From: Gramella sp. AN32
Lineage (GTDB): Bacteria > Bacteroidota > Bacteroidia > Flavobacteriales > Flavobacteriaceae
NCBI RefSeq assembly: GCF_023718305.1
Contig: NZ_QEYO01000002.1
Coordinates: 248,001 to 312,000, forward strand
DNA length: 64,000 nucleotides
Direction of reading: 5' to 3'
Within the stretch, counting starts at the first letter, position 1. Each line of letters starts with the position of its first letter. Of the stretch, positions 1 to 7,554 are shown in pieces. The translations under genes were made by a program, and so were the position numbers. Below the pieces are notes generated by a model that did no database searches, was not told where the DNA came from, and saw only the letters and a list, made by a program, of their open reading frames with translations.

Positions 1-407
1 GACTGAGTGGCATTGAATAATTTTGAACTAAGCACATTTACAATAACCGGAGAATCTTTTAGGTTTATCCGGTTTCTCGTGGCACTTATTACAATCTCAT
101 CCAGGCCCAAAGCATCTTCCTGCATTTTAATAGTCAGATTTTTCTCCTTATAGACTCTAGGATCTATACTAATTCTACGTGTCTTAAAGCCAATAGCCTG
201 AATGGTAAGTTCTAAATTTTCAGGTTTTAAAGAGATGGTAAAATTTCCTCTCATGTCTGCGCTGGTTCCCTGATTGGTATTTGATATATAAATATTGGCA
301 AAAGGAATGGGTCTTTCCTCTTCGGTAACCGTACCGGAAACCTCAATATTTTGCGCTCCTGCCGTAGTAAGAACAAAACTAAATACGATACGTATTAGAT
401 TCTTCAT
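1..407 (-). CDS. TonB-dependent receptor, N-terminal part (cut by window edge)
   Basis: The minus strand reads from an ATG at 407 to the window edge without a stop (about 135 codons). It begins with a signal peptide ending in TTAGAQ. A carboxypeptidase-like regulatory domain follows (VSGTVTEEERPIPFANIYIS; GNFTISL), and then the start of a plug domain (LDEIVISATRNRINLKDSPV). These are the usual first parts of Bacteroidota outer-membrane TonB-dependent receptors. Only the N-terminus is visible, so the substrate cannot be read from the protein itself. The gene diverges from a DtxR-type regulator and its promoter overlaps a DtxR-like box, so an iron or siderophore receptor is likely (inference). 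Confidence 0.85.
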   Translation of the reverse strand, partial: MKNLIRIVFSFVLTTAGAQNIEVSGTVTEEERPIPFANIYISNTNQGTSADMRGNFTISLKPENLELTIQAIGFKTRRISIDPRVYKEKNLTIKMQEDALGLDEIVISATRNRINLKDSPVIVNVLSSKLFNATQ

Positions 408-422
408 TAAAATTATTTTTTA

Positions 423-430
423 CAAAGGTA
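423..430 (-). promoter_or_regulatory. -7 promoter element of the TonB receptor
   Basis: On the minus strand the bases read TACCTTTG, an exact match to the Bacteroidota -7 consensus TAnnTTTG. It ends 15 nt before the receptor ATG at 407. No TTG is seen at the expected -33 spacing. The DtxR-like box lies directly upstream, where a bound repressor would block polymerase. Confidence 0.6.
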
Positions 431-435
431 TAAAA

Positions 436-454
436 TAAATTTAGCCTTACCTAA
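436..454. promoter_or_regulatory. Candidate DtxR/IdeR-type iron box
   Basis: The 19-mer TAAATTTAGCCTTACCTAA matches the DtxR/IdeR consensus TTAGGTTAGSCTAACCTAA at 15 of 19 positions by eye. The right half is nearly perfect (AGCCTTACCTAA). It also forms an imperfect inverted repeat TTTAG-N6-CTAAA. It lies between the divergent receptor and dtxR genes, inside the -7/-33 span of the receptor promoter and just upstream of the -33 of the regulator promoter. Binding has not been shown; the assignment rests on the consensus and on the adjacent regulator gene. Confidence 0.6.
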
Positions 455-458
455 AAAA

Positions 459-488
459 TTGATTTATAGAATTAAAAATGTATTTTTG
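459..488 (+). promoter_or_regulatory. Promoter of the dtxR-ZIP operon
   Basis: TTG at 459-461, a 19-bp spacer and TATTTTTG at 481-488 match both elements of the Bacteroidota housekeeping promoter with ideal spacing. The -7 element ends 19 nt before the regulator ATG at 508. Confidence 0.7.
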
Positions 489-507
489 ACGAAATAAAAT
501 TTAATCT

Positions 508-1164
508 ATGTTCAGCTTATCTGAAGAAAACTACCTGAAAGCTATTTTTCATCTTGAAACTGCGTATAAAAGTGGCGTAAGTACCAATGCCCTAGCCGAA
601 GAAATGCAAACCAAGCCATCATCGGTAACAGATATGGTGAAGAAACTTGCGGAAAAGGAGCTGGTAAATTATAAGAAATACCAGGGAGTAAAACTAAGTG
701 AAGAAGGGAAATCGGCCGCAGTTGAAATTGTTAGAAAACATAGGCTATGGGAAGTTTTTTTAGTTGAAAAACTTAATTTTTCCTGGGATGAGGTGCACGA
801 AGTTGCCGAACAATTGGAGCATATAAAATCTGAAAAGCTTACCAACGAACTGGACAAATTTCTAAACTACCCAAAACGTGATCCACATGGCGATCCCATT
901 CCTGATGCTAATGGAAATTTTTCAGTAGCAAATCATCAGTTATTAGCAGAATTAAAACCTGGAGATAAGGGAATTTGTGTGGGAGTAAAAGATTCTTCCG
1001 TAGAATTTCTCCAATATCTGGATAAAAACAGGATTTCTTTAGGCCGGCAGATTGAGGTATTGGAAAAAGAAGATTTCGATAAGTCCATGCAAATTAAAAT
1101 TGATGAGGTTACCCATAATATTTCACACGTGATATCAACTAATTTATATATAAAAACTAATTAA
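508..1164 (+). CDS. DtxR-family metal-dependent transcriptional regulator
   Basis: A 218-residue regulator that senses Fe2+ or Mn2+ and represses metal-uptake genes. It has an N-terminal winged helix (about residues 1-60, with the family motif KPSSVTDMVKKL), a metal-binding dimerisation domain (about 65-140) and a C-terminal FeoA/SH3-like domain (about 145-218). By alignment with known members, H78, E82 and H97 correspond to the DtxR site-1 ligands H79, E83 and H98. E101, E104 and H105 correspond to the second site, with Glu instead of the DtxR Cys102. The MntR ligands D8 and E11 are N8 and K11 here. This mixture leaves the metal preference open. It shares a transcript with the ZIP gene (2-nt gap), and a DtxR-like box lies just upstream, suggesting autoregulation and control of the divergent receptor. 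Confidence 0.9.
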   Translation: MFSLSEENYLKAIFHLETAYKSGVSTNALAEEMQTKPSSVTDMVKKLAEKELVNYKKYQGVKLSEEGKSAAVEIVRKHRLWEVFLVEKLNFSWDEVHEVAEQLEHIKSEKLTNELDKFLNYPKRDPHGDPIPDANGNFSVANHQLLAELKPGDKGICVGVKDSSVEFLQYLDKNRISLGRQIEVLEKEDFDKSMQIKIDEVTHNISHVISTNLYIKTN

Positions 1165-1166
1165 AA

Positions 1167-1988
1167 ATGGATTCTATTATTTCCTATTTTGAAGGGCTTG
1201 ATCCGGTTTTTGCCGCTTTTCTGGCAACATTATTTACCTGGGGTCTAACCGCCCTGGGCGCATCCCTGGTATTTTTATTTAAAGGAATGAATCGCGGCCT
1301 TTTTGATGGGATGCTTGGTTTTACCGGTGGCGTTATGGTCGCAGCAAGTTTTTGGAGCTTACTTGCCCCGGGAATTGAAATGAGCCCGGGAGAAGGTTTT
1401 GAAAAAGTGATCCCGGCGGTTGTGGGATTTTCACTTGGAGCGCTGTTTATATTTGCACTTGACAAGGTTCTACCGCATTTACATGTGAATTTTAAGATGG
1501 AAGATAAGGAAGGAATCAAAACCCCCTGGCACAAATCTGTATTATTGACCCTTGCGATCACTTTACATAATATACCTGAAGGATTAGCGGTAGGGGTTTT
1601 ATTTGGTGGTGTAGCCGCCGGTTTTGAAGGTGCATCTATCGGAGGTGCGGTAGCATTGGCCATTGGAATTGGACTCCAGAATTTCCCGGAAGGTTTTGCT
1701 GTGGCGATGCCTTTAAGAAGACAGGGTTTGAGTAGATGGAAAAGTTTTAATTTTGGGCAAATGTCGGCTATTGTAGAGCCTATTGCAGCGGTACTGGGTG
1801 CCTGGGCGGTATTGACCTTTCAGCCAATCTTACCTTATGCCTTATGTTTTGCTGCTGGAGCCATGATCTTTGTTGTGGTAGAGGAGGTGGTTCCTGAATC
1901 TCAGCAGGGAAATTTCACAGATATTTCCACTCTGGGATTTATTGGCGGATTCATCATTATGATGACTTTAGACGTTGGTCTTGGATAG
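1167..1988 (+). CDS. ZIP-family divalent metal transporter
   Basis: A 273-residue inner-membrane protein with about eight hydrophobic segments, importing Zn2+, Fe2+ or Mn2+. The two signature helices are present: TLHNIPEGLAVGV near residue 133 and QNFPEGFAVAMPL near residue 170, both carrying the metal-binding HN/QN-x-PEG motif. VEP and EE (VVVEEVVPESQQ) follow in the later helices. The length fits the bacterial ZupT/GufA subfamilies. The start codon is 2 nt after the dtxR-family stop, so the two are probably co-transcribed and respond to metal availability. The substrate is inferred from the neighbourhood, not from residues. Confidence 0.88.
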   Translation: MDSIISYFEGLDPVFAAFLATLFTWGLTALGASLVFLFKGMNRGLFDGMLGFTGGVMVAASFWSLLAPGIEMSPGEGFEKVIPAVVGFSLGALFIFALDKVLPHLHVNFKMEDKEGIKTPWHKSVLLTLAITLHNIPEGLAVGVLFGGVAAGFEGASIGGAVALAIGIGLQNFPEGFAVAMPLRRQGLSRWKSFNFGQMSAIVEPIAAVLGAWAVLTFQPILPYALCFAAGAMIFVVVEEVVPESQQGNFTDISTLGFIGGFIIMMTLDVGLG

Positions 1989-2072
1989 ATTCTTGCAACG
2001 CTCACATTTTTCTGTCGTCTTTATATAAAAGATCTGTTATCGTTCTAATTTCTTAAATATCGTTTTGCTGAG

Positions 2073-2106
2073 CCTGTCGAAGCACATATAAAAAGCCTTC
2101 GACAGA
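2073..2106. repeat. Intergenic hairpin repeat
   Basis: CTGTCGAAG at 2074-2082 and CTTCGACAG at 2097-2105 form a perfect 9-bp stem with a 14-nt loop. CTGTCGAAG/CTTCGACAG hairpins are a very common dispersed element in Bacteroidota intergenic DNA. It lacks a T-tract, so it is not an obvious terminator. The rest of 1989-2174 holds nothing else I can identify. Confidence 0.6.
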
Positions 2107-2174
2107 CCCAGGCGGACCTACATATTAGAATTGAAATCGGGAATTTTCTGCTGATAGTCTTTCAAATTTGTATT

Positions 2175-2606
2175 ATGAAACCACTTATTGTTTTATTGCT
2201 AATGCTATGTTCTGCTTTATTAACCGCACAGGATTCAACCAAAGTTGAAAAGGATGTGCCAACCTATATTATTCATAGTGCAGAGCTTTGTTTAGGTGAA
2301 GCACTGATATTTGGCAATAAATCCTTCAAATTCAAAAAAATAATATCCGATTCAAGATGTCCTAAAGGTGTTACCTGCATCTGGGCAGGCGAAGTTGAAG
2401 TACTCGTAGAAATTTTCGAGGATGGAATTTCAAGTGGTGAAATGATTATTAATAAAGGAAATAATTCCCTGGCCGCTCTTTTCGGATTAAGAGATCTGAA
2501 AATTTCAAAAATGCTGGTGGAGCCCTATCCTCATATAGATAGGAAAATAAAGCCTGAAGAATATAGAGTGAATTTGAGTATTTCAGAAAAGCTTTATCCA
2601 GATTAA
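2175..2606 (+). CDS. Secreted protein of unknown function with DSRCP motif
   Basis: A 143-residue protein with a clear signal peptide (hydrophobic residues 4-16, likely cleavage after LLTAQ). The central motif is DSRCPKGVTCIWAGEVEV. Its two cysteines and Trp recur in many small exported proteins and lipoproteins of Bacteroidota, but I know of no assigned function. Two Cys in an exported protein could form a disulfide. The stop codon overlaps by 4 bases the stop of the convergent small Feo-associated gene. Nothing in the sequence links it firmly to iron uptake apart from position. Confidence 0.7.
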   Translation: MKPLIVLLLMLCSALLTAQDSTKVEKDVPTYIIHSAELCLGEALIFGNKSFKFKKIISDSRCPKGVTCIWAGEVEVLVEIFEDGISSGEMIINKGNNSLAALFGLRDLKISKMLVEPYPHIDRKIKPEEYRVNLSISEKLYPD

Positions 2607-2749
2607 TGGCAACCGCAACCATCTTCGCCACAAGCCTTGGATTTTTTATTCCCGCTAAGAAAAGCAGGTTTCCAGACGAATTTGGTGATGAGGTACCCCA
2701 ATGCGATTGCGAATGTGATAAAAACCAGTATTTCCTGTAAAAGTTCCAT
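2603..2749 (-). CDS. FeoB-associated Cys-rich membrane protein, 48 aa
   Basis: A short reading frame: ATG at 2749, stop at 2603. It encodes one membrane helix (about residues 4-22, LQEILVFITFAIALGYLI) followed by a basic stretch and a Cys/His tail (KACGEDGCGCH). This is the layout of the small Cys-rich proteins commonly encoded directly after feoB in Bacteroidota and Firmicutes. The Cys cluster may bind iron or guide Fe2+ to FeoB (inference). It starts 33 nt after the feoB stop on the same strand, consistent with a feoA-feoB-Cys-rich operon. Its stop overlaps that of the convergent secreted-protein gene (2603-2606). Confidence 0.85.
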   Translation of the reverse strand: MELLQEILVFITFAIALGYLITKFVWKPAFLSGNKKSKACGEDGCGCH

Positions 2750-2782
2750 GTTTTTTAGGTCGTTTAAATTCTAAGCTCCTTA

Positions 2783-4885
2783 CTATTTTAAAATCTGAAA
2801 TGCTATTAAAGCCACTATATATGCAAATCCGCTCATCACCACCAATTGCAAAACAGGCCATTTCCAGGTATTTGTTTCCCGTTTAACAATGGCAAGTGTA
2901 CTCATACATTGCATGGCAAACGCATAAAATAAAAGTAAACTTACGCCACTGGCGAAGGTGAATAATGGTCCGCCAAGAATTGGATTGACTTCTGCCGCCA
3001 TCCTATTTTTTATGGTTTCTTCTTCGTCGCTTCCCACACTATAAATTGTGGCCAAAGTTCCAACAAAAACCTCCCGTGCCGCAAATGAAGAGATAATAGC
3101 TATCCCAATTTTCCAGTCATATCCCAGTGGTGCAACCGCAGGTTCAATGGCTTTACCCATAATCCCAATATAACTGTGCTTCAACTTATAACTGGCGATT
3201 GCTTCATCAATATCTTCGGAAGAATCTATGCTATTGTTCTCATATTGTTCCTGTACAACAGCTTCGGCATTATTAAATTCTTCGCCGGGACCATAACTAG
3301 CCAAGACCCACAGAATTACTGAAATGGCTAAAATGATTTTCCCTGCCCCAAAAACAAAACTTTTGGTTTTTTCAACTACATTAATTCCAACATTTTTCAA
3401 CATGGGAAGTTTATAATTTGGCATTTCAATCACGAAATAACTCTTGGTCTTAGACTTTAAAATTTTATTTAAAATCCATGCGGAAAAGATGGCCATTCCA
3501 AATCCTAAAAGGTAAAGGATCATCAATGTAAGACCCTGATAATTAAAAAAAAGAAAGCTTTCATCCGGGATTACCAGTGCGATAATGATGAGGTAAACCG
3601 GTAATCTTGCCGAACAGGTGGTAAAAGGAACCACCAGAATGGTGATTAGCCGTTCTTTCCAGTTTTCAATATTCCTTGAAGCCATTACTGCCGGGATCGC
3701 ACAGGCTGTTCCCGATACCAAAGGCACCACACTTTTACCGCTTAAACCAAAGCGGCGCATGCTCCTGTCCATTAAAAAAACTACTCGACTCATATATCCC
3801 GATTCTTCCAAAATGGAAATAAACAGGAATAAAAATGCGATCTGCGGAATAAAAATTACAATTCCACCAAGTCCCGGAATGATACCTTCAGCAATTAGAT
3901 TTGTAAAAGAGCCGGATGGTAGAGTATTTTTTGTCCATTCAGAAAGGGAAGCAAAGGCAGAGTCGATAAGATCCATGGGATAGGATGACCAGCTATAGAT
4001 CGCCTGAAATATTAGGAGTAAAATTCCGAAGAAAATAATATAGCCCCATACTTTATGGGTAAGAACCCTATCCAGGCGCGAACGCAAATCGGTTGCGGCA
4101 TTTTCATCAACGCTCATCCCTTCACGTAAAGTACCATTGATAAACTGATACCTTAAAATAGTTTCCTTTTGCTGTAAACGCTTTAGATCACTAATGGATT
4201 TGGTATGAAAATCTGAATTTTTGTGCAATTCGTTCCTGCGAACATTTCCAAAATTAACATCCTGGGTGATCACCAGCCATAATTTATATAAAGACTGGTT
4301 TGGAAAGGTTTTTCGAAGGTTGTCAAAATATTCGGGATCGATCACTGAAGCATTTACACAGGCATCTACCGGGAGATTTCTATAATTGATGATCAATTCT
4401 TTTAGCTCCTCAATTCCCTGATTCTTTCTGGCGCTAACCAATGCGATTTTAGTTTTTAATCTTTCTTCCAGAAGTGGGATTTCAAGACTTATTCCTTTTC
4501 TCACCATCCTATCAGCCATATTGATAACCAAAATGGTGGGAATTCCAAGGTCTTTAATTTGTGTAAAAAGGAGCAGGTTTCTTTTTAGATTTTCCACATC
4601 ACTCACCACTACGGCAACATCTGGAAAATCTTTGTCATTTTTATTGAGAAGCAGCTCAATGACCACATTCTCATCAAAGGAAGAGGCATTTAAACTATAG
4701 GTTCCGGGAAGATCAAGTATATGAGCTTTAAGGCCCCGGGGAAGCTTACAAATGCCTTCCTTCTTTTCTACAGTGATACCTGGATAATTCCCAACTTTTT
4801 GATTTAGACCGGTAAGCTGGTTAAAAACAGAAGTTTTTCCGGTATTGGGGTTTCCAATTAATGATACATTAATTTGCTTACCCAT
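2783..4885 (-). CDS. feoB: Ferrous iron transport protein B
   Basis: A 700-residue inner-membrane Fe2+ permease with an N-terminal G domain. G1 is GNPNTGKTS (about residues 11-19), G3 is DLPGTYSL and G4 is NMAD. The membrane core carries both Gate motifs with conserved Cys: PFTTCSARLPVYLI and VSGTACAIPAVMASR. The hydrophobic segments occupy about residues 285-700. FeoA is separate here, not fused at the N-terminus as in some Bacteroidota. The gene starts 1 nt after the feoA stop, so the two are translationally close, and the Cys-rich small protein follows downstream. No frameshift or missing motif is seen. Confidence 0.96.
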   Translation of the reverse strand: MGKQINVSLIGNPNTGKTSVFNQLTGLNQKVGNYPGITVEKKEGICKLPRGLKAHILDLPGTYSLNASSFDENVVIELLLNKNDKDFPDVAVVVSDVENLKRNLLLFTQIKDLGIPTILVINMADRMVRKGISLEIPLLEERLKTKIALVSARKNQGIEELKELIINYRNLPVDACVNASVIDPEYFDNLRKTFPNQSLYKLWLVITQDVNFGNVRRNELHKNSDFHTKSISDLKRLQQKETILRYQFINGTLREGMSVDENAATDLRSRLDRVLTHKVWGYIIFFGILLLIFQAIYSWSSYPMDLIDSAFASLSEWTKNTLPSGSFTNLIAEGIIPGLGGIVIFIPQIAFLFLFISILEESGYMSRVVFLMDRSMRRFGLSGKSVVPLVSGTACAIPAVMASRNIENWKERLITILVVPFTTCSARLPVYLIIIALVIPDESFLFFNYQGLTLMILYLLGFGMAIFSAWILNKILKSKTKSYFVIEMPNYKLPMLKNVGINVVEKTKSFVFGAGKIILAISVILWVLASYGPGEEFNNAEAVVQEQYENNSIDSSEDIDEAIASYKLKHSYIGIMGKAIEPAVAPLGYDWKIGIAIISSFAAREVFVGTLATIYSVGSDEEETIKNRMAAEVNPILGGPLFTFASGVSLLLFYAFAMQCMSTLAIVKRETNTWKWPVLQLVVMSGFAYIVALIAFQILK

Positions 4886-4886
4886 A

Positions 4887-5141
4887 TTATTTTATTATTT
4901 CAATTTCAATAAGAAGCGCAGTTTCCTTGCGTATAGCCAAATGGCTTCCATTGATATTCAGGTACATTGGATCCTTAAAAGGTGCAGTTTGCACAAGCTC
5001 TACTTCGTTCCCGGGAAGGCAACCCATTTCAAGCAATTTTAGGGGCACCATATCTGCAGAAAATTCTTTGATGATCCCTCGCTGGCCCCTTCTAAGATTA
5101 GCAACTGTTACCTTCACTTTATTTAGATTGATTTTAAACAA
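4887..5141 (-). CDS. feoA: Ferrous iron transport protein A
   Basis: A small SH3-like cytoplasmic protein required for FeoB activity. The core reads LLEMGCLPGNEVELV then DPMYLNINGSHLAIRKETA, the standard FeoA pattern. The longest frame begins with TTG at 5141 (84 aa). A TAnnTTTG element (TACTTTTG, 5144-5151) sits only 2 nt before that codon, so a transcript from this promoter would start inside the frame. GTG at 5115-5117 gives 76 aa, close to the 75 aa of E. coli FeoA, and is a good alternative start. It ends 1 nt before feoB. Confidence 0.9.
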   Translation of the reverse strand: MFKINLNKVKVTVANLRRGQRGIIKEFSADMVPLKLLEMGCLPGNEVELVQTAPFKDPMYLNINGSHLAIRKETALLIEIEIIK

Positions 5142-5143
5142 GG

Positions 5144-5151
5144 CAAAAGTA
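5144..5151 (-). promoter_or_regulatory. Possible -7 element of the feo operon
   Basis: Minus-strand TACTTTTG matches TAnnTTTG exactly. No TTG stands 17-21 bp upstream, so the promoter is incomplete by consensus. If used, it excludes the TTG start at 5141 and favours GTG at 5117. Confidence 0.4.
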
Positions 5152-5195
5152 AGGGAAATTGAACCAATAGAAAAGTGAATGGCCTAAAATCTATT

Positions 5196-5867
5196 TTAAT
5201 GCTCTTCAGCTTTTAAAATCCTGATATCTTCCATTAATTGATTGATCGCTTCGGGATTGGTTCCATCATAAAAACCGCGTATCTGGTTTTTCTTATCCAC
5301 AAGTATGAAATTTTCGGTATGGATCATATCATATTTTCCGCCATCACCTGTAGATTTCGTAGCGAGATAGGATTTACGGGCTAGGTCATAAATTTGCTTT
5401 TTATCGCCGGTGACTAAATTCCATTTTTTATCGATAACACCTTTATCTTCAGCATATTTTTTAAGGACCGGGACACTGTCGGTTACTGGAAAAACGGTAT
5501 GTGAAAGAAGTAAAACATCTGGATCGTTTTTAATTTTTTCCTGAATTTGAACCATATGATCTGTCATTATCGGGCAAATGGTAAGACAGGTCGTAAAGAA
5601 GAAATCGGCCACATAGATTTTATCCTTGTAATCATTTTGAGTAATCGTATCTCCGTTTTGATTTATTAGCTGAAAATTTCCAATCTTATGATATTTTCGC
5701 ACAAATTGAACTGTAGAATCAACTAATTCAGCATTCACCATATCGGGTTGATAAACAGGAAGACGTTTTTGAGGTTTGAGGAGTGTATAAATCGCAAATA
5801 CAATAATGGCCGATAAAATAAAGAAGATAACGGCAAAGGTTTTATATCGTGCGAAAAACTTAAGCAT
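5196..5867 (-). CDS. SCO1/SenC/PrrC-family copper chaperone
   Basis: A 223-residue thioredoxin-fold protein anchored by one N-terminal membrane helix (about residues 10-30), facing the periplasm. The copper site is complete: Cys-x3-Cys in FFTTCLTICPIM, and the distal His in DMIHTENFILVD. SCO proteins deliver copper or reduce the CuA-site cysteines of cytochrome c oxidase subunit II. No oxidase genes are in the window, which is normal for Flavobacteria where SCO can stand apart. A TACCTTTG element lies 16 nt upstream of the ATG. Confidence 0.93.
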   Translation of the reverse strand: MLKFFARYKTFAVIFFILSAIIVFAIYTLLKPQKRLPVYQPDMVNAELVDSTVQFVRKYHKIGNFQLINQNGDTITQNDYKDKIYVADFFFTTCLTICPIMTDHMVQIQEKIKNDPDVLLLSHTVFPVTDSVPVLKKYAEDKGVIDKKWNLVTGDKKQIYDLARKSYLATKSTGDGGKYDMIHTENFILVDKKNQIRGFYDGTNPEAINQLMEDIRILKAEEH

Positions 5868-5883
5868 ATCCTGAAATTTTTTA

Positions 5884-5891
5884 CAAAGGTA
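5884..5891 (-). promoter_or_regulatory. -7 element of the SCO gene
   Basis: Minus-strand TACCTTTG, exact TAnnTTTG, 16 nt before the SCO ATG at 5867. No clear -33 TTG at the usual distance. Confidence 0.5.
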
Positions 5892-5958
5892 TTCGTGTGC
5901 AATTTATTTGACGAATAAATGCGGTTAAAATTGCAAGTTAATGTATGGATGATAACTT

Positions 5959-5987
5959 TTGTAGGAGGATATAAAAACTTACTTTTG
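5959..5987 (+). promoter_or_regulatory. Promoter of rseP
   Basis: TTG at 5959-5961, an 18-bp spacer, then TACTTTTG at 5980-5987. Both elements match the Bacteroidota consensus and lie 26 nt before the rseP ATG. Confidence 0.65.
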
Positions 5988-6013
5988 TGCGATTTAAAAT
6001 TTGAACTACGCTG

Positions 6014-7330
6014 ATGGATCCTTTTTTAGTAAAAACCATTCAATTATTATTAAGCCTTTCTTTGTTGATCGTACTTCACGAGTTAGGACACTATATACCC
6101 GCAAAACTTTTTAAGACAAGAGTTGAGAAATTCTTCCTTTTCTTCGATGTGAAATTTGCCCTTTTTAAGAAAAAAATTGGTGAAACCGAATATGGTCTGG
6201 GTTGGCTTCCGCTTGGAGGTTATGTGAAGATCGCCGGGATGATCGATGAAAGTATGGATAAGGAGCAAATGGCTTTGCCTCCCCAGCCCTGGGAATTTCG
6301 CAGCAAGCCGGCATGGCAGCGTTTGATTATTATGCTGGGTGGGGTGACGGTAAATCTTGTTCTTGGATTTCTTATTTATATGATGATCATGTTCGTTTGG
6401 GGAACCGCTTATGTTGGCCCGGATGAAATGCCCAATGGTTTTGCGATCACCGATAATTTTAAAGAATATGGTTTTCAGGATGGAGATCGTATCCTTTCCG
6501 TGAATGGAAAAGAGTTTGAGAACAGTCTGGATATCAACAAGTATCTTTTTATGAGAGATGTGCAGAATATTAGGGTTTTGCACCAAGATGGAAGTGAAGA
6601 AACTATCAAAATTCCAGATGAAATTGGAGTAAAAATGTTTGAAGACGGGATCATGCAGCCTTTTGTGCCATTGAATGCCCCGGTTTTAGATACTGTTGTT
6701 GCCGGAATGGCCGCGGAAAAGGCCGGTTTGAAAAAAGGAGATAGTATTATTTCTATTAATAACATTGAAATTGGCTACTGGCATGAACTGGGACCCATTG
6801 CAACTGAATCAAAAGAAAAAGAAGTTGAAGTTGTTTATAAAAGGGATGGTAAGATCTTAAGTACTGCGGTTACTCCAGATTTAGATGGGAAACTTGGAAT
6901 TTACCCGGTATCAGAAATAGAGATCCAGCGTAAATCCTATACTTTAGGTCAAAGTATTAAAAAAGGTTTTGATTTTGGCTACTGGACGCTTAGGGATTAT
7001 GTCTATCAGTTCAAATACGTGTTCACTAAAAAGGGAGCTTCCCAGCTTGGAGGTTTTGGAGCTATTGGAGGCTTATTTCCAGATGCCTGGAACTGGCAGG
7101 GATTCTGGGCAACCACAGCCTTGCTTTCCATAATCCTGGCTTTTATGAATATTTTACCTATTCCTGCGTTGGACGGGGGGCATGTGATGTTCCTTTTATA
7201 CGAAATGGTCACCGGTAGAAAACCGAATGACAAGTTTATGGAGATCGCGCAAATGGTTGGTTTCTTTATCCTTATCGCCCTGGTCCTTTATGCAAATGGG
7301 AATGATATTTACCGCTGGTTGTTTGAATAG
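6014..7330 (+). CDS. rseP: RIP zinc metalloprotease (site-2 protease)
   Basis: A 438-residue intramembrane protease that cuts membrane-anchored regulators (anti-sigma factors) after a first cleavage. The zinc site HELGH is in the first membrane helix (VLHELGHYIPAKLF, about residue 22). The C-terminal metal ligand motif is PALDGGHVMF. Two PDZ-like segments lie between (about residues 130-215 and 215-290; the second holds AEKAGLKKGDSIISI). The length and order match RseP. It is a single gene with its own promoter; tRNA-Asn follows downstream. Confidence 0.95.
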   Translation: MDPFLVKTIQLLLSLSLLIVLHELGHYIPAKLFKTRVEKFFLFFDVKFALFKKKIGETEYGLGWLPLGGYVKIAGMIDESMDKEQMALPPQPWEFRSKPAWQRLIIMLGGVTVNLVLGFLIYMMIMFVWGTAYVGPDEMPNGFAITDNFKEYGFQDGDRILSVNGKEFENSLDINKYLFMRDVQNIRVLHQDGSEETIKIPDEIGVKMFEDGIMQPFVPLNAPVLDTVVAGMAAEKAGLKKGDSIISINNIEIGYWHELGPIATESKEKEVEVVYKRDGKILSTAVTPDLDGKLGIYPVSEIEIQRKSYTLGQSIKKGFDFGYWTLRDYVYQFKYVFTKKGASQLGGFGAIGGLFPDAWNWQGFWATTALLSIILAFMNILPIPALDGGHVMFLLYEMVTGRKPNDKFMEIAQMVGFFILIALVLYANGNDIYRWLFE

Positions 7331-7372
7331 AAAAGGCAAAGAAAATTTTTCTCAAAAAACTGAAAAAATCTT

Positions 7373-7403
7373 TTGACAGCGTTTAAAAATTGATTTATAT
7401 TTG
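7373..7403 (+). promoter_or_regulatory. Promoter of tRNA-Asn
   Basis: TTG (7373-7375, in TTGACA context), a 20-bp spacer, and TATATTTG at 7396-7403. The transcript would begin about 15 nt before the mature tRNA. Confidence 0.65.
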
Positions 7404-7425
7404 CAACCGCTTTTAAAGCAAACCT

Positions 7426-7499
7426 TCCTCCTTAGCTCAGTTGGTTAGAGCATTTGACTGTTAATCAAAGGGTCCTTGGTTCGAGCCCAAGAGGGGGAG
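7426..7499 (+). tRNA. tRNA-Asn (anticodon GTT)
   Basis: A complete cloverleaf can be folded by hand. The acceptor stem is TCCTCCT with AGGGGGA (one G-T pair), with discriminator G7499. The D arm has GCTC...GAGC. The anticodon stem is TTTGA/TCAAA with loop CTGTTAA, placing GTT at 7460-7462. The T stem is CTTGG/CCAAG around TTCGAGC. CCA is not encoded. A hairpin terminator follows immediately. Confidence 0.97.
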
Positions 7500-7502
7500 C
7501 AA

Positions 7503-7533
7503 AAAAAACCACTGTGAAAACAGTGGTTTTTTT
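7503..7533 (+). terminator. Terminator after tRNA-Asn
   Basis: AACCACTGT and ACAGTGGTT form a perfect 9-bp stem with a short A-rich loop, followed by a run of T. The flanking A-run makes it potentially bidirectional. Confidence 0.88.
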
Positions 7534-7554
7534 GTATTAAAGTTGGAATAGAAG

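Noticed and set aside
2655..2861. 68-codon minus-strand frame overlapping the feoB end
   Set aside because: Overlaps both feoB and the Cys-rich gene in another frame and has no recognisable features.
5142..5195. A second DtxR-like box before feoA (GGCCTAAAA near 5181)
   Set aside because: Only a half-site resemblance without the second arm; too weak to call.
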